A DNA stretch of 64,000 bases from Cocos nucifera. Lineage: Eukaryota; Streptophyta; Magnoliopsida; Arecales; Arecaceae. Under the pieces are notes generated by a model. That model did no database searches. It was given only the letters and a program-made list of their open reading frames with translations, and was not told the origin of the DNA. Of the stretch, positions 36,977 to 49,400 are shown piece after piece (position 1 is the stretch's first letter; the number at the start of each line of letters is the position of its first letter). The DNA is taken from the NCBI GenBank assembly GCA_006176705.1, contig QRFJ01000023.1:642501-706500 (forward strand), written 5' to 3'. Both the position numbers and the translations under genes were made by a program.

Positions 36977-38550
36977 TATTGGAAAAAGCACATCGAATTC
37001 GACCCATAGTGAAACCCAAAAGCCTATAGGGGAGCATGGCCCAAGTGAACATGCACGGCCAGGTGAACGTGTGCAGACTAGGTGTGCAGGCACGGCCCGC
37101 TGGAGTCATGTGGTCCACCGCACCCTAGCACCAATGCACAGTCTACGTGTGAGTGTGGACCTCTTAGCAGTCCACGCATGGTCTATGGCATGCCAATTGG
37201 CTTTCACATGGTCCATGCCTCATGCATGGACCTCTTAGCAGCTTACAGCATTTCACACGGTGCATAGAAAGCCTGATGCGTATCTAATAGCCGAGGTGAC
37301 TTGTAGGCCTGATCAAATGGTCAGGAGGGTGTTTTGGGTGCTGTTAAGAAACCTAAATCAACTAAAATTCAGGTTTAAGATCTTTAAAAGGAGCCTGACG
37401 GCTTGTGGAGTAGGAGGCATCGGTAGGTAGTTGGCGGAGCATCAAGGGTGCAGGTAGAGCATTGATAGAGGATCAGGTGGCAGAGCAAAGCATTAGATAT
37501 ATTATCTTCCTTGAGATTTTTAGAGAACTTTGTAAGGGATTGTGCTTCTTATTGAGAGAGTGATTGATGTATGAGAGTTGAGAGTATGTGATCTCCTCTT
37601 GTAATTATTTTTTTCATAGTGAAGCTTGCATAGCCTGTGGAGGTAAGTCTTGAGCTAATTCACGTATTTGATTATACTAAATATTTATATATCTTTTTTT
37701 TTCCTATTGCAGTATCGATATTGTCATTGGTATTGCAATCTTGAGATGGGAGGTCCGTATTCCCCATTCACTATAATAAAAATAATCATTAGTGGTATTT
37801 TTAAGTATCGCTATAGGCTAGAAAAAATGTTGTAAATACTTTTATCAACATTTCTATGGCATTTTCTTATGTACCATCTTAAGATGATATCAGCAATTAA
37901 TTATCATCATTTTCAAAAAAATACCAATAAAAAATCTTATTTTAGTGGCATATAAAAGTATCTTTAAAATTTTAATATAGGTATTTTTTATGTACTAATA
38001 AAAATTATAAAAATAAATAAAATATTCTAAAATTTAAAAAAAATTGATTTAATGATCTGTGGTTTAAATGATAAACTCTTAACCAACAAACCATAATTTA
38101 TATTATTAACATATAAAAATAATTTATTTAACTTATTAACATACATTCATATAATTAAATAAGTAATACTAATATATATATATATATATACATAATAACA
38201 TATTTTATGAGATCGATATGATTAAACCAAGCTCTATGTAAAAATTAATAATTTAATATTTAGCGGTATTTTTTTTAAAATTTATAATATGATATTATTT
38301 ATCGATATATTAGTTAAATGCCATAATAGTAGTTTTGGATTTTGGCACTTTAAGTTATATGCCATAAAATATAAATTTATAGCGGTATATACAATGAAGT
38401 ACCGCTAATAACAAAAACACTTATTAGAAGATATCAGCATTTTTAGCAAAATGCAAAAAAAAAGAATTTAGTGGTATATAATAAGAAATACTATAAGTAA
38501 TTTGCCGCTAAAAAATTAATTTTGTTGTAGTGACAAAAAATCTTTTCAAT
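36977..38550 (+). repeat. LTR3 of the array, split by a CACTA element
   Basis: It begins TATTGGAAAAAGCAC and follows LTR2 to GTCCGTATTCCCC at about 37766. After the CACTA element it resumes at 38533 with AAAAAATCTTTTCAATA, equal to the end of LTR2. PBS-like sequence follows and then a microsatellite cuts off the third internal region. Confidence 0.75.
37769..38532. mobile_element. Small non-autonomous CACTA (En/Spm) transposon
   Basis: The left end is CACTATAATAAAAAT and the right end is the reverse complement of CACTACAACAAAATTA. Sub-terminal repeats with TAGTGGTAT/AGCGGTAT words occur on both sides, and there is no coding capacity. It interrupts LTR3. The expected 3-bp target duplication is not clean (ATT at left, ACA at right), perhaps from mutation. 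Confidence 0.7.
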
Positions 38551-38589
38551 AAATAATACCAGAGCAAGCCATATCACAACATAAACCAG

Positions 38590-38590
38590 C

Positions 38591-38623
<33 letters not shown>

Positions 38624-38712
38624 TATATATATATATACACATATATATATACACATACACACACACACACACATATATATACACACACACACACATATAT
38701 ATATATACACAT

Positions 38713-38743
<31 letters not shown>

Positions 38744-38756
38744 CATACATACATAC
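38590..38756. repeat. Compound (TA)n/(CA)n microsatellite
   Basis: Alternating TA and CA/CACA tracts about 165 bp long. Tyr/Ile/Cys/Val-only frames across it are artefacts. It borders the TIR element at 38757. Confidence 0.95.
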
Positions 38757-39380
38757 TAGGTTCCGGTCGATCGAATCCCAGTTCATATCCGATCGGATCT
38801 TCGATCATTGGATTGCGCGCATCAATAGATACCTAAAAAGACATGCCTTCAGAATTTAAAAAAATAAACGCGTGCCTGTGTCCGAAGAAAAAGGCATCTT
38901 CTTTTTTTTTTCTTTTTTTTAGGGCCTGAAGGCGCCTGTTTTTTTCAGCCCCAAAGCGCCACTTTTTTTCGGCCATGAAGGCGCCTTCAAAACTGAAAAA
39001 AAGCTGTAAAAAACAAGCATCGCTTAAAGAAACAAAAAAGAAAAAAAAAGGCACCACCTAAAAAAAAACAAACAAAGAAACCTAAAGACACTTTTAGATG
39101 TTTTTTTTTTTTTTTTTTTTAAATACTTTTTTTTTTCAGTCTTGAAGGTGCCTTCAAGAATCCTGAAGATGAAGGTGCTTTCAAGGCTGAAAAAAACTTA
39201 AAAAAGAATGCACCATTTGAAAAAAAAACTGAAGGTGCCTTCATATTTTTTTCAAGCGTACGTTCGCACTTGTTTTTTCAATCTAAAGGCATATCTTTTT
39301 ATGTGCCTATTTTTAAAGATATGTGCTGATTCAACGATCGAAATCTGATCAGATATGAACTGAAATTTGATCAACTGAAG

Positions 39381-39384
<4 letters not shown>
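38757..39384. mobile_element. Microsatellite-flanked TIR element with GAAGGCGCCTTC palindromes, copy A
   Basis: 628 bp. Ends are TAGGTTCCGGTCGATCGAAT and, reverse-complemented, TAGACTTCAGTTGATCAAAT. Both continue into a shared CAGTTCATATC-(C/T)GATC block and on to about 65 bp. The inside alternates poly-A/T tracts with GAAGGCGCCTTC-like palindromes (about 38990, 39140-39250). (TA)n tracts border it on both sides (38590-38756 and 39385-39416). No protein is encoded. A second copy is at 62117-62998. The class is unknown; its place in TA microsatellites recalls the rice Micron elements. Confidence 0.65.
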
Positions 39385-39416
<32 letters not shown>

Positions 39417-41049
39417 CCCATTCAAATTGAATGATCAAAGATGCATGCACTGCAGGGAGAAGTGGTGCGAGGACCTTCTAATTCTGAGATGAGCGACATG
39501 GTGCACGCTCGACTCTTTGCGGTACAAAGCATGCACAATGGAGAATCTGGTCAAGGGGACTCGAGGTTGATTGCATTGCACTTTCTAACTAGATGGAACC
39601 AATCCAAAGGGAGGCCAACCCATGAGCAATAAAAGTTTTGGTCTAGTCAGCGATTCTTGCGGTGTTACGCCAGGCAGCCAAAGTTTTTTCTTTTGGACCT
39701 TTTCAGTTCAACTCCACTAAGTCATGACTACAAATAGGCTTTATCTGAAGGTTTATTGAAGGTCATACATGTATGTCTGCATACATGGAACTTTTTGTCA
39801 CATGGAAATAAGAAAGGTTTTACGGGTCAAGCCAAGCATAAGAAAAACTTGTGGGTCATGGTTGGTTTGACCAAGGCTTTTTGACTGGCTTGTCTTCCTG
39901 CCCCCTTCATTTCCCAGTCCAAAACTCCACGATAAGGTGGCCAGAATAGACCGTGGAAAAGATCCATAGAACTTGCCGTCTTGGAACCTTCCAATATGAA
40001 TATTTTTGTTCAATTTTCGAAAATAAATATTAGAAATACTTAATGGAACGCTATAAATGGCCACACTTAAGATGTTCTTTTTATTTCAGAACTAATAAAT
40101 ATGAAAATCTTTTATGGCATGGTGTTCATGGCTCAACTATGAGAAACAAATGATGGGAAGCTGTCTCCTTGTGAGTTTGCCAACATGAAAATAATGTTTC
40201 TGGAAAGGACAATAGTACTTGGCATAACTTTAACAAAGACAGCAGTGAAGAATTTACCACCAGTTGTTTAACAACCGAAATATATCTAGAAAATATTATT
40301 ATAAAGGGTTATCAAAGAAAGAAGGCTATATATAATTCTCATTTTGATCATGTAATTCGTTGAGATGTGTATTAAAAGTTATTGGAGAAAAAATTTAACG
40401 ATTCAAATGTCAAGAGAAATAGTAGACCTATGTCAAACTTCCACGGATGCCTCCATTCTAAAATGAAAGTAGAAGCCAAGCAAAGCAGGTGAAACCTAGG
40501 GGAGGAGGATCTGACCTCTTCCAATGCTGGCAGCTCTGGGTGCCTGTGTCAACCCACCTACTCTGAAACGAAAGACACATCAGGGTGGGGTCGTAATAAA
40601 GCAGGGCATATCTTCCATAAGCGAATAAAGAATTAGGTGACCTCTGACTCTAATCTTTTGGTAATAATAAAACTCAGAACTCATAACCTTCCAGATGTCT
40701 TGCTACCATGGTAAGTTACAAGATTGCCCAAATACTTTTCTCAAATCCTTCCATCATTAACAAAAGTTAAGCAGCTAGGATACTAATAATCCATGCAGTT
40801 AGTTACCTAATACATAGGTTGATATCTCTATGATCATCCAATAGAACATAATCCAACCCAAGGATCAAACCTCAAACCAACATAAATAAATTGCTTCATT
40901 TGTTCATGTATGAATGTTTGTGTAGATTCATGGTCTCAATGTAATAAAAAATGTTAGTTTCTTTTTTTTCTTTTTTTTTTTTTAACAAGGGGTGGGAATC
41001 TAGCACTGTCAGATCACTGTTGTTTAAGATGAGATTAAGATTGCTTAAC

Positions 41050-41080
<31 letters not shown>

Positions 41081-41280
41081 ATTAGAATTAGATTTGTCAT
41101 AAGGCCTTTGACAGCAATTCCTAATCATTTGCATTATTTTATCATGTCTATGGTAGGAGGATAACACACCCCTCCTTTTCAATTATTGGGAAAGCAATAA
41201 CTCTGAGTGCGGGACCAGAGGAAGGTAGCTTTTTAAGCCATGGCCACATTTATCAAATCTCAAAGTCAGTAGGCAAATCT
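39385..41280. other. Intergenic region upstream of the GH79 gene
   Basis: It begins with a (TA)n tract (39385-39416). The rest has no recognisable gene. Short open frames at 39441-39632 (+) and 39798-40064 (-) do not resemble known proteins. An A-run of about 29 bp lies at 41050-41078. The promoter of the GH79 gene is expected in the last few hundred bases, but no convincing TATA box was picked. Confidence 0.6.
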
Positions 41281-41284
41281 ATCG

Positions 41285-41498
41285 AAGACCCATTTCTCCC
41301 ACGACGATTTCTCTTGTCGGAGAGAGTGCGAGGAAGGGTAAAAAAAGCTCAGATCGATGGAAAAGCTCGCGCCTTTTTGCACAAAAACGCCATTTTTATG
41401 CTAAAGCTCCTCTGAGAACCGCCGCTAAGACCTTGGAAAAGAGCATCCTTTGGTGCCATTATCCCCGATTTTTTTGGTGTTTATAGGTGTGGTATCAG
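41285..41498 (+). other. Probable 5' UTR exon of the GH79 gene
   Basis: The stretch is richer in GC than its surroundings and ends at GGTATCAG followed by a perfect GTAAGT donor (41499). The matching acceptor is TTTTTCTTCAG at 42463, giving a 965-bp leader intron typical of plant genes. The 5' edge is a guess. Confidence 0.55.
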
Positions 41499-42501
41499 GT
41501 AAGTTTTCCTTTCATTGATTTATCCTTTGATCCAAGGCTTGTAATCTTAGCTCTTGTTAGATTTCGTACAAACTCTTTCTTTTTCTTTTTTTCTTTTTTG
41601 TTGTTGTTTTTGGTGTTGTCTATACTGTGATATTTGACCAACAAAAGCAGTCTGGATCAGAGATGGAATTCATTTCATGTTTTTTTTTTTTCACTGGTTG
41701 TTTATTATCTTTGCGTTTTTTATTTCTGGATTTCAGAGGGAACTCCCATTCTTCTGTAATTATCTTGATGTTTTAATTTATAATTTACTTTTTATTTTTA
41801 GGATGATTAGTTTAGTTCGTCCATTTTTGTGCTTGCAGCTCGGAGTCTTATTCTAGACCGTTGCAGATATTAATCCCATTTCTTTTTTTGGTATATTAAA
41901 TGCCATCTGGAAACTTTCATACTTCGGTTCCTTTCTACTTCCTCCTTTAGGTGTTAGCCCTATTTGGATTTTTTTTTTCCCTTTTCTTATTGTTTTTTTT
42001 TTTTTTTTGCTCTCTTGAATCTTCTAAGAAACCCAGCTTCTCGGTTACAGTATATTTAGGCAGACTCTAATCGATATCCAGATACACAGCTGCTTTTAGT
42101 TTAGTTTGTGTTGCTTAATTGGAATTTTTGCCCATAAAACCTTGTTATCTGAATCATAAAGTTATGCTGCCTTGTTGTATCTGTAGCTTTTGTTCTACAT
42201 CTTCCTAGATTGACCTAAATGGAAAGAAAAAGAAAAGAACTCATGCAGTGAAGAAAATTCATAACTTGAGACATACTCCAGACATATTCTCTCTGTCTGA
42301 AATCTGAAGTGAAAATTCCAGAACAATCTTTGTTCATGGTCTAAGAAAAAATTTTGGTCTGATTATCCTTTTTTCAAGGAAAATTCCAATGCGAGAAACA
42401 TTATTACTTTGCTTTTCTGTTTAAGATGGCTAACCTATCTTTCTTTTCTACCTTTTTCTTCAGGTTATTTATTAAAACATCGAGATATCGGAGTTAAAAC
42501 C

Positions 42502-45500
42502 ATGGGTTTTCACCTTCTTTTGTTTCTTGTTCTCTGTGCTCTTCCTGGTATTTTTTCCAAAGAATCCGAGGATGTAACTGTTATAGTCAGGGGATCTGCT
42601 ACACTAGCCAAAACCGATGATCATTTTGTATGTGCGACTCTTGATTGGTGGCCTCCTGAGAAGTGTAATTATGATCAGTGTCCATGGGGCCAATCTTCTA
42701 TTCTAAATTTGGTAAGTCTGCCATTTTTTTTCCTTTTTTTTTTTTTTCTTTTAGAAATATGGTGGTAACCCACTGGATCAAAGCCTGTTGGCTCCCAATA
42801 TGCTATTGATGACAACACCATTCGCTATTTCTTCATTCTTTAAGAAGTTGTATCAAACCATTTTGCAACTACAACAAAAATTGATACTATTTCTTTGTGC
42901 TGGATTCAGGACTTGACCCATCCTTTCCTAGCAAAAGCCATTCAAGGTCAGTTGCATATTTTTCAATAATTTGTTTATGTTTCATATACTTTTAAATATC
43001 TGCCCACAAATCAAAATTCTTCTAGTCAAATCATCGTCATCATCCTCATCCACCTAGACGCTTAGCCACAAGTTTGTCATATGGAATAATTCATCTAGAG
43101 GTAGAGATCCATCCTTGAAAAAGGTTCAAATTTGCCAAAACTTCAAAAGCATTTGGACAACCAAAAGTTTTTTTAAAAAAAAATGGAAAAAGAAATTTGA
43201 TATATGTACCTGTATTATTTCATAGGAAAACAAGACAGTGACAAGAACTATAGATATTAGAAATACAACCATTGCTAGCAACATATAGCATCATTAGTAT
43301 GTAATCGGTAGGTGATTCTTGAATAATTTGAAAAATTTGTAAATAACTGTGTATTCCAATTATATTATTTTGGAGGACCATTTGCCCAAGAAAAAGAAAG
43401 AAGGACTAATCCTAGAATTTTCTTCAGTTGTTTGAACAATAATGTTGCTATGCCTATAGGCATTGTCATAAGTTTCAGCCATTAAAACAATTTTGATGGT
43501 GGTTAGATTCTATGCTAGTTTTGACAATAATGCCTGTATTCTAATGTCTTTTGATGATTCAAGCCTTGTGGGAGCTATGAACTGGTTTTTTTAATAGCAA
43601 TTTCTATTTTGCCTACTTTTTTTCCTATAAAACTGCTGTTGCATTTTGTCTCTAAAAAATTGTTTTGTGGTTCATCTGTAAATTGCAGCCTTCAATCCTC
43701 TGCGGGTAAGAGTTGGGGGCTCTTTGCAAGACCAAGTGGTTTATGGGGTACCAAATTTTGGTGGTCAATGCCTTCCAATCGAAAAGATGGCTGGCGGTTT
43801 GTTTGGATTCTCCAAGGGATGTTTAAGCATGGCAAGGTGGGATGAGCTAAACCTTTTATTCCAGAAGACAGGGTAAGGCTGGTTCAGAACTTCTATTTCT
43901 CCTCTCTTTGGCTGTTAGTTTATGTATTCTTAGTTGAACACGGTTGATAATTTTAATTGTTGACACCACAAAAAACTCATATAATCTATAAAGATGTATT
44001 GCATGAACATGGCATCGGTATATACCTTTATACATAGCTATTCAATAGCCTGCCTTCATTGGTGAAGATAGTGCTTACATATAATAGTACTTTTGGGAAT
44101 CAAATTTGCCATAGACAAGTTGTTAATCCAATTTTTCTGAAATAATTGAAATTATGTGCATCATTTGACTTACTTTTGAATCAAGTACTTGCACAACCTG
44201 CTCATTCAAGAGCCTCATTGCTATTCACTTTTATTTTCAGTGATATGAAATTCTTGCTAGTGTCATGAGGAGAATACTGACTGCTTTTCTAGATATATTA
44301 ACTAGCTTTAGAACTTGAGCAGCGCATAAAGTATCATAAATCTCATTGCTTTGCAATTTTAGCAATTACTTTATTACTTGAGTAGCTCTAGGATCATTTT
44401 GCAGAAAATTATTGGAACCAATTCCAAAACTTATGTTTGTTTCTAAGGAGGTCATCATGATTATTTATTTAAAATTTCTCCTATGTTTATTTTGTATGCA
44501 ATACAAGGAAAACTATTGTTCATTGGAACATTTGTACCAACATCATAAACAGGCCACAGCCACCAAAAATGTTGATCTGATTAATAACTTATGTCATGAT
44601 TTCAGAGCAATTGTGACTTTTGGTCTTAATGCACTGAATGGGAGGCATCATATACGCAATGGTGTCTGGGGAGGTGATTGGAACTCTAGTAATGCTCGTG
44701 CTTTCATAGAATATACAATTTCTAAGGGTTATCCAGTTGATTCATGGGAATTTGGTAATGCATGTTTCAAACTTAACTCTTTTGCTTCTCTTTCTATTTC
44801 ATCAAATCATAATGCATCCTTCTTTGCAAATCAGGAAATGAATTGAGTGGACGTGGAGTTGCTGCAAGTGTTAGTGTTGAACAATATGGAAAGGATCTTG
44901 TTCAACTTAAAGCCATCATTGATGAGTTATATAACGATTCTCGGTCAAAGCCACAGCTTGTTGCACCTGGAGGATTCTTTAACCAGCCATGGTATGCTCA
45001 TCTTCTTCAACTTTCAGGATCAGGAGTTCTCAATGCCATGTCACATCATATATATAATCTAGGTGCAGGTGAGTGTGGTGCACATGAGCTATATGTAGCA
45101 TCTCCCTTTTTTCACCGTATAGAAAACTCTATTATATTTAAGAGCTTCATTAATTCCAACACACAAACATGATATATTTCAAATTAGGTAAACAACCACA
45201 CTGTGTGCTGTCAATCTTATTAAAAAAAATATCATTGATGTGGCCACGCATTTCCTACCCCTTGTCTGGCATGGCTCCTGGGGGCTCATGGCTTCACTCC
45301 CTCTGCTGACACTCTTCCTTTCTATTTATTTTTCTGTCACTGTTTGAGGGTGGCTTTTCTTCCATTTGTTGTGTGGGGGGATGGTGCTAAGGGGATGTGG
45401 CACAAAGACTGTGCCTTTGCATTTTGGCTTCTTTCTCTTTTGTAGCCCATCCATGTTGTCTACTGGGCTGGGGAGTTTGCTGATGTTTATGGCTCCCTCT

Positions 45501-46633
45501 TCTGTTCTTTCCTTTTCTTTTTGAGGTGTTCATCACCTTTTTTGTTATGATTTCATCCAACTAAATGAAAAGGTGGTGATTTTGTTACCATTCTCTTCAA
45601 AAAGGTATTAAATATGGTTATATTTAGTTTTGATATATGAACTCATGCTAGTGGATGATAACCAATTATTTCACCTTTCTCTTGGTAATTAACTAATTAT
45701 TTGAACTTGAACTTCAGGTAATGATCCCCATATCACAAGCAAAATAACAGATCCACAATATTTAAGTCGCGTAGCTGATACATTCAGGAGTCTCCAGCTT
45801 ACCATAAAGAATCATGGACCATGGGCTTCTGCTTGGGTTAGTGAAGCTGGTGGTGCATACAACAGTGGCAGTCGTCTTGTGTCCAGCACCTTTTTAAACA
45901 GCTTTTGGTATTATTCCTTCCTTTTGCCTCATGAAGTCCTCAGGTTAAACTGAAACTTTCTACTGAATTAATGGAATGCAAAAATAAATTAATCTTATTT
46001 AGATGACATAAATGCAGGTATCTAGATCAACTTGGAATTGCTTCAAAGTATAACACTAAGGTGTATTGTAGACAGACTTTGATTGGTGGAAACTATGGGC
46101 TCCTTGACACAAAAACTTTCGTACCAAATCCCGATTACTATGGGTGAGGCCATTTAAACCATATATGGACATATTAATCTTTTATGTGCTTCAAAAAACA
46201 TGCCTAAACCTCAGATCTACCACGATTCTTACCTCTAACCAGCGCACTGTTGTGGAACCGGCTCATGGGGAACGGAGTTCTTTCCATTGATCTCAGTGGC
46301 TCTCCATATTTGCGTGCATACGCTCATTGCAGGAGAAGAAAAGTATGCCCTTATCTCATCATATTTCCTGTAGTTATTTGTATTGCTATCTGTTAAATGG
46401 TGGTTCTCCAAAAATTGAGGTTCATATTTAGTTTTGTTTCATACTTTCTCTAGACTCAAATTGAGTCCACTTACATCTTTTTTCACATCTGGAATGAAAT
46501 TATGCCTCGACAAATAAAATAGTAAATAAACGCATTTTATTTTAGTGAAAGTCTGGAATTATATTTATAACTATTGAGTAACCACTAAATTCTGCCATTG
46601 AACGATTGTATGTTAATATAGGGGAAAAAAACT

Positions 46634-46696
<63 letters not shown>

Positions 46697-47251
46697 CAAA
46701 CTGCACATTGGAAGTACAAGTTTTTTTTTTTTCCCAGTTTTAGACAATCACCTTGAGCTATTATTGTAATTACATTTTTGAGTGGTACCCATCATGGGTT
46801 TTAACTCCCTCTGTCAAAACTAATAAACATTTCATTTTCCCATCATGCTCTCTCTTAGCAGGCAGGTGTTTCCCTACTCCTGATAAACTTAAGCAAATCC
46901 ACTGAGTTCACTGTGACTGTAAGAAATGACATCAATGTTAATCTTGCCGAGGGAGGAGGCATTCAAAGGGATGGCCCTTTTGTTCATGGTCTTAAAAAGA
47001 CAGTTTCTTGGGTCGGAAGGAGAGCATCAGATGAGTCAGAGATGAGAGAAGAATATCATCTAACGGCGAAGGATGGGAACCATCTAGGCCGAACTGTGCT
47101 GCTTAATGGGACTCCTTTGGAGCTTACTGAAGATGGGGATATTCCACCTTTGAACCCTGTGTCCATTGCATCCAACTCCCCTATAACAATCGCTCCCTTA
47201 TCCATTGCATTTGTGGTCTTTCCGAAATTTGAGGCTCGAGCTTGTGTATGA
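42502..47251 (+). CDS. Heparanase-like / beta-glucuronidase, glycoside hydrolase family 79, secreted
   Basis: Plant GH79 enzymes of the heparanase-like (AtGUS1-3) group remove glucuronic acid from arabinogalactan proteins in the wall and vacuole. Nine exons join in frame to 539 aa, the usual length: 42502-42711, 42910-42946, 43689-43872, 44606-44754, 44835-45068, 45718-45907, 46018-46143, 46243-46342, 46862-47251. All introns are GT-AG. The start MGFHLLLFLVLCALPGIFS is a signal peptide. Then come LDWWPPEKCNYDQCPWG, RVGGSLQDQV, SWEFGNELSG with the likely acid/base Glu196, and WVSEAGGAYNSG with the likely nucleophile Glu314. The C-terminus is a beta-sandwich-like region ending ARACV. No stop or frameshift was seen, so it is probably functional. 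It converges on the GAUT gene. Which of the GUS1-3 types it is was not resolved. Confidence 0.93.
46636..46693. repeat. (TA)n microsatellite in GH79 intron 8
   Basis: About 55 bp of TA repeats inside the last intron (46343-46861), away from both splice sites. Confidence 0.95.
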
Positions 47252-47400
47252 CAATTGTTTACAGATCTAGCTAATATTACAGTTGTATATGTTAGCTGAT
47301 TTGTGTTGACTTATTGAATGTATACAAGAGCTTGGTCATAGGACGAAACAGGTCCCAAATGTTTTTGACTTGAAATAATAAAAAAAGCATTATAAATCTT
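47252..47400 (+). other. GH79 3' UTR and likely poly-A region
   Basis: AT-rich sequence follows the stop. AATAATAAAAAAAGC near 47377 could act as a near-upstream polyadenylation element. No exact AATAAA is present close by. Confidence 0.4.
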
Positions 47401-49400
47401 CAGATCATAGTATATTTATTTCATTTTGCTTCAGTAGAGTAAATTTTCTAACAGTATAGTGATATTTATGCATATTTCCTGTCGGACCTGGGTTGCTAAA
47501 ACAATAAAAACAAATGTGGCTTTTGATATGTATTCGGGAGCATCTGGTATGGCAGTCACATTTAACTGAAGTGCCTACCAGGCTTGATTTGCTTATGGAG
47601 ATTAAATAATGAAATAAAAGTACAAACATGCTGATTGTTTGAATTTTAAAGATCATCATCACAAAGCATCGCAGTAGCTTTCAATTCAAAAAAGTTGATG
47701 TCAAATGCCACCCAAATGCTGTTTACTTTTTACAAGAAGTTCGAAATTATTTCCACAGATTTGAAGGGGACAACCACTCTTAGTTTTATTTGGGGCGAAC
47801 CAGTTGACATTCAGAGAACCCCAAAAAGAACTACTTCTATATTTGGGACCCTTGAAGTCAAGTGGAGGATGTCGTAAGTATGTGTGAAATAAAAAGAATT
47901 TAATCTAATTCAAATTTGGATTACATATTTAAATAGTAAATTTATGTTTGGCTAAAGAGCATGAGGCTTTTGCCACTATGGAATTTGGAGGGTTGGATGT
48001 ATATAGCCCAAGTCCCATGCGTGGATAGGATAAGTCCATGTTTCAAACCTGACACCCACAGTTGAGCAACTTTACCATTGTACCAAAGCCATTCCTCTCA
48101 AGCTTGAAGCATTGGGAAATTTTATGAAGAGCTATGGATTCTCAGAGTGTATTTAGAGCAAGGTCCTAAAATTTCCTCGCCCAAAAAGGCACATACTGAA
48201 ACTACCAGACCTTCCATGGTGTTATGGAATTCAAGAGTTCATTGAAGATGTATGCTAAAGCTATTAGATTTGAGTATGAACCATTGAAATCCAACTGGTT
48301 AGTTGTACTTTGAAAGTAATTCCAGATCTACCTATATTTAGAGGGTGTTTGGTTGGAGGAAAGTTGGGGTGTTTGGTTGGGGGTAAGTTGGGGGCTGGAA
48401 TGAGAAGAGATGGTTCTCATTCTAGCTGTTTGGTTGAAAAGAATCTCATTACGACTCCGATTCTGGAACAAAGATGGTTTAATTTTTCTAAAATTCAATT
48501 TTAATTTTTCTATAAGAATTCAAATCTACATTTCGATTCTGAATCTGATCATGAACTAAATATTTCGAAGGATATAGCCGTTCTGACTCCCGTTCTAATC
48601 CATTCTAATTCCAATTTCGATCATAAACTAGAGACCCCTTAAGATTAGGAAGCTTGAATCCAAGTGCATGCAACCGGCCAATGGGTGGTTTTGTTCACAA
48701 GCAGAGCACAAGCACATTTACATGTGGCCAGGTGTGGGAGCCCGCAATCACAGACGAGAATTTTGATCTCAAGAGTATCCGCATTATATGCAGACAAAGC
48801 ATGGAATTAGCACGTCTTGTCACGCTCAATATCCTACAGAAATTAAAAGAAATGTATATTTTATGATGCTGGAAATATGTCAAAAGGGCAGAGGTGAAAC
48901 ATTAAAATGTTCATAATGAATCATGAATTCTTTACACTTATTGTCATATGATAATCCATAGAATGCATCAAACATTCAAAAGAATATACACATGAAAATC
49001 TATATAACTACTACATTTTGCATGTAGGAAAATTTTATTGGGATTCCCAGTTACTACCATAAGCAGCATAATATTCTTATTCTGTATCTAGAGCAAGATC
49101 CTCTCAGAAAGAACAAGATTATCACCAGATATCAGAACAATTTTTTGCAAAGATTTATCACTGGATATCAGAACAGCCCGGTGAACCCAGCTCAGTGACT
49201 GCAACACATCCAAAAGTCTGATTTGCACCCAGCGGCTTATAATTCTGTGAAAGCAATGAAACAAATGATGCCCACCGCCAGAGAGAGAGGCTAAGCAAAA
49301 GAATTATCTGCACATTTCTTATGAGTTATGAATAGTAAAAAATATCCTACAATCCCCAAATTTATATGGGGTTTCTTTCACAATAATCTCCATAGCCTCT
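47400..49400. other. Intergenic region between convergent genes
   Basis: No coding signal. Contains one probable MITE (48341-48637). The right part probably includes the GAUT 3' UTR, whose end could not be placed. Confidence 0.6.
48341..48637. mobile_element. Tourist-like MITE
   Basis: TTA occurs just outside both ends (48338-48340 and 48638-48640), fitting the 3-bp target duplication of PIF/Harbinger elements. The left end is GAGGGTGTTTGGTTGG and the right end, reverse-complemented, GGGGTCTCTAGTTTATG, a loose match. GGTGTTTGGTTGG is repeated within the left 40 bp. About 297 bp, non-coding. Confidence 0.5.

Larger units (their letters stand above)
32148..38590 (+). mobile_element. Three-LTR / two-internal-region copia array (non-autonomous)
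   Basis: LTR1 32148-32972, internal 1 32973-34564, LTR2 34565-35412, internal 2 35413-36976, LTR3 36977-about 38550 (split by a CACTA element at 37769-38532), then about 40 bp of a third internal region. Internal regions are only about 1.6 kb, with a gag and protease remnant and no integrase, RT or RNase H. This looks like recombination between LTRs of tandem or sister copies. Confidence 0.85.

Noticed and set aside
38491..38808. Cys/Val/Tyr/Ile-only frames
   Set aside because: Artefacts of the TA/CA microsatellite next to the TIR element.
39441..40064. Small frames at 39441-39632 (+) and 39798-40064 (-)
   Set aside because: No resemblance to known proteins, no splice or promoter context; length is expected by chance.
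44847..45062. Second + frame overlapping GH79 exon 5
   Set aside because: The spliced GH79 frame explains this exon and keeps phase with its neighbours; the other frame is a shadow.
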